Assembly (NCBI RefSeq): GCF_001045455.1
Contig: NZ_LFNE01000004.1
Coordinates: 248,001-312,000, forward strand
Length of the DNA: 64,000 nt
Origin: Chryseobacterium sp. FH2
GTDB taxonomy: Bacteria > Bacteroidota > Bacteroidia > Flavobacteriales > Weeksellaceae
Direction of reading: 5' to 3'
The notes beneath the pieces were generated by a model. The model made no database searches. It worked only from the letters and a program-made list of their open reading frames with translations, and was not told the DNA's origin. The position numbers and the translations under genes are program-made. Every line of letters begins with the position of its first letter. Position 1 is the stretch's first letter. Below are positions 35,503 through 42,442 of this stretch, in pieces.

Positions 35503-36333
35503 TTAATTATGCTCTACTTTTTTCCAGATGCGCTGCTCATCTACCTGATGATAATTTTTATCCAGCCTGGAAAACCTCAGCGTTTCTTTTGCTCCTAAGG
35601 CCAAATATCCCAGATTTTCAAGACTGTTATCAAAAAGTTTAAAAACGCGTTCTTGCAATCCTCTATCAAAATAAATTAAAACATTTCTGCATATAATTAA
35701 TTGAAAACTGTTAAAAGAACTATCTGAAACCAAATTATGAGTTGATAATATTAGTTTTTCTTTTAAACTTTTATCAAATCTTACACTATCATAATTTGCC
35801 GTATAATAATGTGAAAAATCTTTTTTACCTCCCGAAAGCATATAATTTTCAGAATATAATTTCATTTGCTGTAACGGAAAAACTCCGGCTCGGGCAGTTT
35901 CTAAAACCGAAGGATTAAGATCTGTCCCATAGATAAGTGATTTATGGTAAAGATTAGCTTCTTTTAACAAAATCGCAACCGAATAAGCCTCTTCTCCCGT
36001 TGAGCAACCTGCAACCCATATTCTAATCAATGGATACGTTCCTAACTGTGGTAAAATTTTTTCTCTTAACGTTTTAAAAAAAGCCGGATCACGGAACATT
36101 TCAGTAACATTCACCGTAATTTCTTCTACAAAACGTTTCAGATATTCAGGATCATTCATTAATGTATATCTTAACTCCGCAAAACTGGTAAACCTGTCGA
36201 GCAGACAAATCCGGTTTATCCTGCGTTTAAAAGAAGCCCTGCTATATTCTGAAAAATCATACCCATACAAATCATAAACATCTTTTATCAAATATTCTAC
36301 CTCTTCATCTTTTACGATACTTGGTTCTAACAT
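35503..36333 (-). CDS. CheR-type protein methyltransferase
   Basis: The 276-aa protein has the CheR N-terminal helical domain (residues 1-70) and a SAM-dependent catalytic domain with WVAGCSTGEEAYSVAILL, YGTDLNPSVLETARAGVF and LIICRNVLIYFDRGLQE, all CheR hallmarks. In chemotaxis it methylates glutamates of receptors. Here it starts immediately after the stop of a receiver gene and precedes the CheB-like gene, so the pair probably sets the methylation level of an operon partner such as the coiled-coil hybrid kinase. That target is inferred. Confidence 0.9.
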   Translation of the reverse strand: MLEPSIVKDEEVEYLIKDVYDLYGYDFSEYSRASFKRRINRICLLDRFTSFAELRYTLMNDPEYLKRFVEEITVNVTEMFRDPAFFKTLREKILPQLGTYPLIRIWVAGCSTGEEAYSVAILLKEANLYHKSLIYGTDLNPSVLETARAGVFPLQQMKLYSENYMLSGGKKDFSHYYTANYDSVRFDKSLKEKLILSTHNLVSDSSFNSFQLIICRNVLIYFDRGLQERVFKLFDNSLENLGYLALGAKETLRFSRLDKNYHQVDEQRIWKKVEHN

Positions 36334-36699
36334 TTATGAAAGTTTTTCTATTGCTAAGATTAGTTGATCTACATCGATTGGTTTTGATACGTACCCCTGC
36401 GCTCCTGCATCAAGGCATTTCTGGCGGTCTTCCGGCATTGCCTGTGCAGTAACCGCAATCACAGGAACCCGGCTGACCAAAGGCATATCTTTGATTATTC
36501 TGATAGCCTCATAACCATCCATTTCCGGCATCATCATATCCATCAAAACAATATCTATTGTATTATCTTCTTTTAATATCTGAATAGCTTCCTGAGCCAT
36601 TGTACAGCTTACAATCTGATAACCGCGTGCTTTTAAAGTAAGTTTTAAAGCAAATATATTACGTGGATCATCATCCACAATTAAAATTTTCTTATTCAT
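36334..36699 (-). CDS. Single-domain response regulator
   Basis: This 121-aa receiver has IVDDDPRNIFAL, phospho-acceptor DIVLMDMMMPEMDGYEAI and YVSKPIDVDQLI. It is strikingly similar to the last receiver of the neighbouring hybrid kinase (ITDDDVRNIFSL, VILMDMMMPEMDGYETI, YISKPVDIDQLL), suggesting it arose by duplication of that domain. No output domain. It lies 15 nt after the kinase and abuts CheR. Confidence 0.93.
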   Translation of the reverse strand: MNKKILIVDDDPRNIFALKLTLKARGYQIVSCTMAQEAIQILKEDNTIDIVLMDMMMPEMDGYEAIRIIKDMPLVSRVPVIAVTAQAMPEDRQKCLDAGAQGYVSKPIDVDQLILAIEKLS

Positions 36700-36714
36700 C
36701 AGAACTTTAGCTGT

Positions 36715-39700
36715 TTAACTTTCATATAACCAAACTCTTAAAAGAGACAATAACTGATCAATATCTACCGGTTTCGAGATATAATCTGACGCTCCTGCCG
36801 TGATACATTTTTCACGTTCTCCAATCATAGATTTTGCAGTAATAGCAATGATCGGAAGCCTTTTAAACATTGGCATTTTCCTAATTTCTTTTATCGTCTC
36901 ATAGCCATCCATTTCAGGCATCATCATATCCATTAAAATCACATCAATATCCTGATGCTCTTTGATTTGCTGCAATGCATGTTTCCCATCCATCGCAACT
37001 ACTACTTCTACTTTATATTTTTCTAAAGCTTTGCTTAACGAGAAAATATTTCGAACATCATCATCAGTAATTAATATTTTTTTACCACTTAAAACCTCCG
37101 TTAATGACCCTAAAACTTTGTTTCTTGCCATTTCTACCGAATTGTTTTTCTCTTCAACTAAATGTAAGAATAAGCCTACTTCATCCAAAATCCTTTCATA
37201 AGAATGAGCTGTTTTTACTACAATAGAGTCAGCATATTGCTTAATTTTTTGTTCTTCAGTCTTTGACAAATTACGTTCCGTAAAAATAATAATCGGTAGA
37301 TTCTCTAAGCCTTCATAGCTTTTAATAGACTCAATGATCTGGTATTCATTCCCTCTGGAAGCCCCGATATCCAGAATCACACAGTCAACCTCAGCCGAAG
37401 TCAGGGCTTTCACGCTATCTTCAACATTATTTTCTACCGATAAAGAAATATTAAAATTACTTAAAAAATAAGATAATGCACTGGCATGCTTAGCGTTATC
37501 CTCCACTATCAAAACTTTTTGCGGAGACTTCAGAAGAGCTTCTTCAATTTTCTTAAAAACGTCTGTCATTTTATCCAAAGCAAGAGGTTTATTAATAAAA
37601 TCAATAGCCCCTTTCATCAGACTTTCCCTTTCCACCTGAAGCACAGACATCATATGTACCGGAATATGTTTTGTAGCAGAATTTGATTTGAGCTCATCCA
37701 TTACTTTCCAACCATCTTTCACCGGTAACTGTACATCCAGTAAAATAGCTTTCGGATGATATTGAACCGCTGCAGACAAAGCATGATCTCCTCTTACTAC
37801 AACCACTCCTTTATAACCGTTAATTCGGGCGTATTTCAATAAAGCTTTGGCGAAATTTGTATCATCTTCTACAATCAGAATTACTTTATCCTCTTCTGAG
37901 ATTGCCTCTCTGTCATCTGCTACATCTTCCGGAATTTCCAATATCTCGTAAGGCAATACCATCTCTGATTCTCCATCTTCCAGAATATTCTGAATCTCTT
38001 CTACATCTTCACGGATAACATCAACCAAATGCTGATCTGTTTCATTTTTACCGGTTTGAAAGGTTGGATTTACAGGGATAGTCAAACTAAATTCACTTCC
38101 TTCATTTACCTTGCTTTTCAAAATCAGCTCTCCCCCCAATAATCTTGCAATTTCGCGGCTGATCGACAATCCCAGACCTGTTCCGCCAAACTTACGTCTC
38201 GTTGATCCGTCTGCCTGTTGGAAAGCTTCAAAAATAATTCCCTGTTTCTCCTCCGGAATGCCTATTCCTGTATCTTTTACACTGAAAATAACAAAATTCC
38301 TATCTTTTGGATCTTTCTTAATATTTAAAGTAATGCTTCCTTCCGTGGTAAATTTTGTAGCATTTGACAATAAGTTGCGTAATACCTGATCTACACGTAA
38401 GCGGTCTGTTTCAATCGTTTTTTCTACATCATTTTCTATCTCAAGATTGAATTCTATTCCTTTTTCACGGAGAACAGGATTAAATAAATTCTTTAAATCT
38501 TTAACGATATCATCGATTACAACATCCTGGTACTCCAGTGTCATCTTACCGGATTCTATTTTTGCCAGATCCAGGATTTCATCAATAAGAGTTAATAAAC
38601 TGCTTCCCGAACTTTGAATCACTTTTGCAGATTCTATTTGGTCTTCATTTAAATTTTCATCGGGATTTTCTGCCATCAGACGCGAAAGAAGTAAGATTGA
38701 ATTTAAAGGCGTACGAAGCTCATGAGACATATTCGCCAAAAATTCTGATTTGTATTTTGTACTTAAAGCCAATTCTTCTACTTTTTTCTGAATCTCATTA
38801 TTTCGTTCAGCAATCAAATGATTTTTTTCTTCTAAAGCTCTTGAGCGCTCTTCTAACTCAGCATTTGCCTGCATCAATTCTTCCTGCTGAACTTTCAGCT
38901 CTTCTTCTGAAGCCTGTAATTTTTGAGTCTGAGCTTCTAATTCTGTATTAAGATTTTCCAGTTCGGAATGCTGCACCTGCAATTCTTCTGATTGAGCTTG
39001 TGTTTCTTCCAATAATTGCTGTTCTTTTTCACGACCTTTTGCCGCGCTTAAAGCAATGCCGATATTTCGGCTGCATTCAGCAAAGTAGTCAACTCTTTCT
39101 TCTTCAAAATTTAAAGTTGAACCTAATTCCAACACTCCAATACAGTAATGATCGGCTATGATTGGTATTAATAATATCCCGTAAATCTGAATTGTACTGC
39201 TTGCAAAAGTTACTACAAAATCATCTTCGTGCAGATTATTGTAAACCGCCATCTTTTCGCTGACAAAAGTCTGACCTACCATTCCTTCTCCAGGCTCGAA
39301 AGTCTTTTTCATATTGCTCTCCAGCCCAAAAACAGCATTCAGCTTTAATAAGCCTTCATCAAAAAGATAGATAGATCCGTTAATGCAATTTCCATATTCT
39401 ACAAGCTGATTTAAAGATTCTTTGGTAACCTCTTTTACAGATTTGTTTCCAACTAAAGATTCATTCAATAAAGCAAGTCCTTTCTGACGCCAATCACTCT
39501 TATTAATTTTATCAAATGATTTTTTCAGTGAGTCTGTCATATTGTTTAATGAATCTACCAAATCACCTAAATCATCCTGTGAATTATCAACGGCTTTTTG
39601 GCTATAATCACCATTCGCTACTCTATTGGCAATCTGCTGAATAGCGCTTACACGCCTGCTGATTTCTAAATCTTTTTTTCGTAATTCTCTTTCAAGCTTA

Positions 39701-40326
39701 TCTCTACGTACTATATCAGCACGTAATTTTATATATAAAAATGTAGTAACAACAATGGCCGCAATCGCAGAAAAAATAATGAATATCACCGTTGTATTTG
39801 ATGATCTGTTAAGATTATTATTTTTCTTATCAAGCTGATTTTCTTCGTACTGTACAAAATCACGAACAATCTGACGGCATTTATCCATATACATTTTGCT
39901 CAACAACATCTGTTGCTGGGTCATCACAATACCTTTTTTCCTATTTTCGACAAATTGTTTTAAATTATCAATATTTCCATTGACATTTTTTTCAAGCTGA
40001 TTGAGTCTGGCGAGCTGGCTTTCATCTGAAATATCCAAAGATTTTGCCCGCTCTATTGCCTTGGGAAAATCCTTTAAGCTGCGATAATAAGGTTCTAAAA
40101 AATTTTCCCTTCCTGTTAATTGATAGCCTCTGTTTCCTGTCTCAGCATCTAACAGAGAAATCAGTACATCCTTTACTGCAGTTATCGATCGTCGGCTTTT
40201 AGACAGGTCTTCGCGATGCTCCATCTGGTTTTGTATACTCAAATAAGACGCGACAGAGCTTGCTATTAAAATCAGTAAAGAAAGGCCTACTCCAACTTGA
40301 AGATTTCTAATGATTTTTTTCGGCAT
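36715..40326 (-). CDS. Hybrid histidine kinase: CHASE3-HAMP-GAF-HisKA-HATPase-three receivers
   Basis: The 1203-aa protein has a first membrane helix at about 10-30, a CHASE3-like extracytoplasmic domain (LLDAETGNRGYQLTGRENFL) and a second helix at about 180-200. HAMP follows, then a GAF domain (about 285-430), a long coiled coil (435-525) and HisKA with FLANMSHELRTPLNSI. The HATPase shows KDTGIGIPEE and FGGTGLGLSISR. Three receivers follow, with DVQLPVKDG, VILDIGASRG and MDMMMPEMDG around their Asp residues. The middle one is degenerate after the Asp. It integrates several signals into a phosphorelay and is central to the operon. Confidence 0.93.
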   Translation of the reverse strand: MPKKIIRNLQVGVGLSLLILIASSVASYLSIQNQMEHREDLSKSRRSITAVKDVLISLLDAETGNRGYQLTGRENFLEPYYRSLKDFPKAIERAKSLDISDESQLARLNQLEKNVNGNIDNLKQFVENRKKGIVMTQQQMLLSKMYMDKCRQIVRDFVQYEENQLDKKNNNLNRSSNTTVIFIIFSAIAAIVVTTFLYIKLRADIVRRDKLERELRKKDLEISRRVSAIQQIANRVANGDYSQKAVDNSQDDLGDLVDSLNNMTDSLKKSFDKINKSDWRQKGLALLNESLVGNKSVKEVTKESLNQLVEYGNCINGSIYLFDEGLLKLNAVFGLESNMKKTFEPGEGMVGQTFVSEKMAVYNNLHEDDFVVTFASSTIQIYGILLIPIIADHYCIGVLELGSTLNFEEERVDYFAECSRNIGIALSAAKGREKEQQLLEETQAQSEELQVQHSELENLNTELEAQTQKLQASEEELKVQQEELMQANAELEERSRALEEKNHLIAERNNEIQKKVEELALSTKYKSEFLANMSHELRTPLNSILLLSRLMAENPDENLNEDQIESAKVIQSSGSSLLTLIDEILDLAKIESGKMTLEYQDVVIDDIVKDLKNLFNPVLREKGIEFNLEIENDVEKTIETDRLRVDQVLRNLLSNATKFTTEGSITLNIKKDPKDRNFVIFSVKDTGIGIPEEKQGIIFEAFQQADGSTRRKFGGTGLGLSISREIARLLGGELILKSKVNEGSEFSLTIPVNPTFQTGKNETDQHLVDVIREDVEEIQNILEDGESEMVLPYEILEIPEDVADDREAISEEDKVILIVEDDTNFAKALLKYARINGYKGVVVVRGDHALSAAVQYHPKAILLDVQLPVKDGWKVMDELKSNSATKHIPVHMMSVLQVERESLMKGAIDFINKPLALDKMTDVFKKIEEALLKSPQKVLIVEDNAKHASALSYFLSNFNISLSVENNVEDSVKALTSAEVDCVILDIGASRGNEYQIIESIKSYEGLENLPIIIFTERNLSKTEEQKIKQYADSIVVKTAHSYERILDEVGLFLHLVEEKNNSVEMARNKVLGSLTEVLSGKKILITDDDVRNIFSLSKALEKYKVEVVVAMDGKHALQQIKEHQDIDVILMDMMMPEMDGYETIKEIRKMPMFKRLPIIAITAKSMIGEREKCITAGASDYISKPVDIDQLLSLLRVWLYES

Positions 40327-40330
40327 AAAA

Positions 40331-41806
40331 TTAATTTAAAGGTAAAGTGAAATAAAACGTAGATCCTTCATCTACTTTACTAGATACTCCAATATTTCCG
40401 TGATGTTGTTTGATAATTTCAGAACAGATAAACAGACCGATTCCCATTCCCTGAAATTGCAGTGATGATTCCTCTACACGGTAAAATTTATGAAAAACAG
40501 CATCTTGTTTAAAATCAGGAATACCGATTCCGAAGTCTGTCACATTTACTTTGACTTCCTGCTCTTCCTCATCTACAAATGTTGTGACAATTATCTGATT
40601 ATTTTGAGGAGAATATTTGATGGCATTTGTGAGGAAATTGATTAAAACCTGCTCAATACGTACTTCATCAAGAGGAATTAAGATATCAGGTTTGATTCCG
40701 TGACGCTCTATCCTAACTTTATTTTCATCATGGGTCTGCAAAATAGTTTCGATCGCATTATCAATAACATTTTCCAGATTAGCAGGTTTTTTATTGATTT
40801 TAAGTTTTCCGTTTTCTATTTTGGAAACGTCAAGAAGATCAGTGATTAAATTATTCAGTTTTTCGATTTGATCCTGGACTTTGGTCATAAATCCGGCTTC
40901 AGCACTTTCTTTGTCAAGTTTCAGTTTACGATCTAACAGCTGGACATAAGCTTTTATGCTTGTAAGAGGTGTTTTCAGCTCATGACTGGCGATACTTAAA
41001 AACTCGTCTTTTTCTTTCTCTACTTTTTTTTGATCATCTATATCAGTAAAAGTTCCTACCCAGTTTTTAATAATATTCCCATCATGTACCGGTGTTACGC
41101 GCAATAAATGATAACGGTAAACTCCCGACTTACTATTTTTTATCCTGATCTCTAATTCAAGAGCTTTTCCCTTTCTTTTACAGCGCTCAAATTCATCTTT
41201 TATGTTAAGATCATCCGGATGTGTTTCAGGAAAATCTGTATCAGAATCTGAATATTCATACCATTTCCCATTCACAAAATCTACAATTCCTTCTTCATTC
41301 AAGGTAAAGGCAATCTGCGGTAAAGATTCCAGCATCAGGTGAAAGTGATCAATCTGAGATTTCATGGTAACCTGAGATTCTCTTCTCCCTTTTACTTCAA
41401 GTTCGAGGCTTTGCTGTGTTTTTTTCATCGCCAAATTCTGTTCCTGAAGACTGTAAAAAGTTTTAACTTTTAATAAAAGAATTTCAGGATCTACAGGTTT
41501 TGTGACATAATCTTTCCCACCGGAAGCATATCCACGCGTGATGAATTTTTTTTCCGTATTTACAGCAGATAAAAATATGATGGGTACTTCCTTGGTTTTG
41601 CTGTAACCAGCTAATGCCTCAGCAACCTCGAATCCGTCCATTTCCGGCATCTGTACATCTAAAATAATTAGGGCATAATTATTTTTAAGTGCTTTCCCCA
41701 GCGCCTCTTCACCAGAACCGGCTATATCGACCTTAAAATCTTTAGATTCAAGCAATTTTTTCAGTGAATAAAGATTATTTTGGTTATCATCAACAATTAA
41801 GATCAT
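40331..41806 (-). CDS. Response regulator-PAS-histidine kinase
   Basis: The 491-aa cytosolic protein begins with a receiver (ILIVDDNQNNLYSLKKLL, ALIILDVQMPEMDGFEV, YVTKPVDPEILLLK), then a short coiled linker and a PAS domain (about 155-275, SLPQIAFTLNEEG). A HisKA with SIASHELKTPLTSIK and an HATPase with TDFGIGIPDFK and GMGIGLFICSEII follow. No membrane helix is present. It is the first gene of the operon, 4 nt before the hybrid kinase. Receiver-first kinases usually relay a signal from another kinase, here plausibly the hybrid kinase. Confidence 0.93.
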   Translation of the reverse strand: MILIVDDNQNNLYSLKKLLESKDFKVDIAGSGEEALGKALKNNYALIILDVQMPEMDGFEVAEALAGYSKTKEVPIIFLSAVNTEKKFITRGYASGGKDYVTKPVDPEILLLKVKTFYSLQEQNLAMKKTQQSLELEVKGRRESQVTMKSQIDHFHLMLESLPQIAFTLNEEGIVDFVNGKWYEYSDSDTDFPETHPDDLNIKDEFERCKRKGKALELEIRIKNSKSGVYRYHLLRVTPVHDGNIIKNWVGTFTDIDDQKKVEKEKDEFLSIASHELKTPLTSIKAYVQLLDRKLKLDKESAEAGFMTKVQDQIEKLNNLITDLLDVSKIENGKLKINKKPANLENVIDNAIETILQTHDENKVRIERHGIKPDILIPLDEVRIEQVLINFLTNAIKYSPQNNQIIVTTFVDEEEQEVKVNVTDFGIGIPDFKQDAVFHKFYRVEESSLQFQGMGIGLFICSEIIKQHHGNIGVSSKVDEGSTFYFTLPLN

Positions 41807-42133
41807 AAAAACGTAAAATCAATAATTTATTATGTTTACTTAGATGTCAAAAATAATCACAATATTCGGAAAAACGGTTATTTTTCAACCATTTTCTATA
41901 CACATACCACATTTATAAACTTTTAAACTAAATTTTAAGAAAAATATTCACAAAAGAATATTACAGTAAAACAAATACGTTTCTGGCAGTCCCTCAACTG
42001 TTTAAGTGTATAAAATACTAAAAAAGCCTTCTATTACAGTAAAAATTACACTTATTTTGATTATTCTCGGCATAGTGTTTGAATACAGAGTGACAACACT
42101 TTTTTTCACTTTACATATATATTATCAATTTTT

Positions 42134-42163
42134 AAACTCCTGAGATTTTCAGGAGTTTTATTT
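42134..42163 (+). terminator. Intrinsic terminator with no upstream plus-strand gene
   Basis: AAACTCCTGA (42134-42143) pairs perfectly with TCAGGAGTTT (42149-42158) around a 5-nt loop, followed by T-rich sequence. No plus-strand gene lies upstream for thousands of bases. Confidence 0.65.
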
Positions 42164-42181
42164 TAATATAATAGCAAAAAA

Positions 42182-42205
42182 AATCCCCAACTATCGTCGG
42201 GGATT
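42182..42205. terminator. GC-rich hairpin before the 22-codon ORF
   Basis: AATCCCC (42182-42188) pairs with GGGGATT (42199-42205), and inner AAC/GTC extends the stem past a mismatch. On the minus strand it is followed by eight T residues, so it would terminate minus-strand transcription. On the plus strand it forms a leader stem 15 nt before an ATG. Confidence 0.55.
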
Positions 42206-42219
42206 AAAAACTAATAACC

Positions 42220-42288
42220 ATGAAAACTCAATTAAACATGAGAATCGGTTGCAAATCTAAAACATTTCTGTCAAACAATATATTTTAA
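42220..42288 (+). CDS. Possible 22-aa ORF (leader peptide or small protein)
   Basis: The frame encodes MKTQLNMRIGCKSKTFLSNN plus two residues. It begins 15 nt after a GC-rich hairpin, with CTAATAACC before the ATG. The peptide is basic with one cysteine and no signal peptide. Nothing is known to me about it; translation is unproven and it may be chance. Confidence 0.25.
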   Translation: MKTQLNMRIGCKSKTFLSNNIF

Positions 42289-42372
42289 AGCCCTTTTTAT
42301 CTTATTTTAACAAAGCTCTAACAAATCTTTATGATTTACCTGATTTCACAGTTAATATTGTTCTTGGCTTGA

Positions 42373-42414
42373 TTTTAGATAATTGACAATTATATATGTA
42401 TATCATATCTAAAA
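42373..42414. promoter_or_regulatory. 9-bp perfect inverted repeat upstream of the AsmA-like gene
   Basis: TTTTAGATA (42373-42381) and TATCTAAAA (42406-42414) are exact inverted repeats with a 24-bp AT-rich spacer. The right arm ends 28 bp before the start codon, a position fitting an operator or a 5'-UTR hairpin. Confidence 0.4.
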
Positions 42415-42442
42415 GACTGTTAAAATCAAAAATTATCTGCAT

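Larger units (their letters stand above)
41807..42442. other. Long intergenic region between divergent genes
   Basis: These 636 bp separate the kinase operon from the AsmA-like gene. They contain two strong hairpins (42134-42163 and 42182-42205), a 22-codon ORF (42220-42288) and a 9-bp inverted repeat close to the AsmA start (42373-42414). The first 320 bp show nothing beyond A/T-rich DNA that must carry the kinase promoter. Confidence 0.6.
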
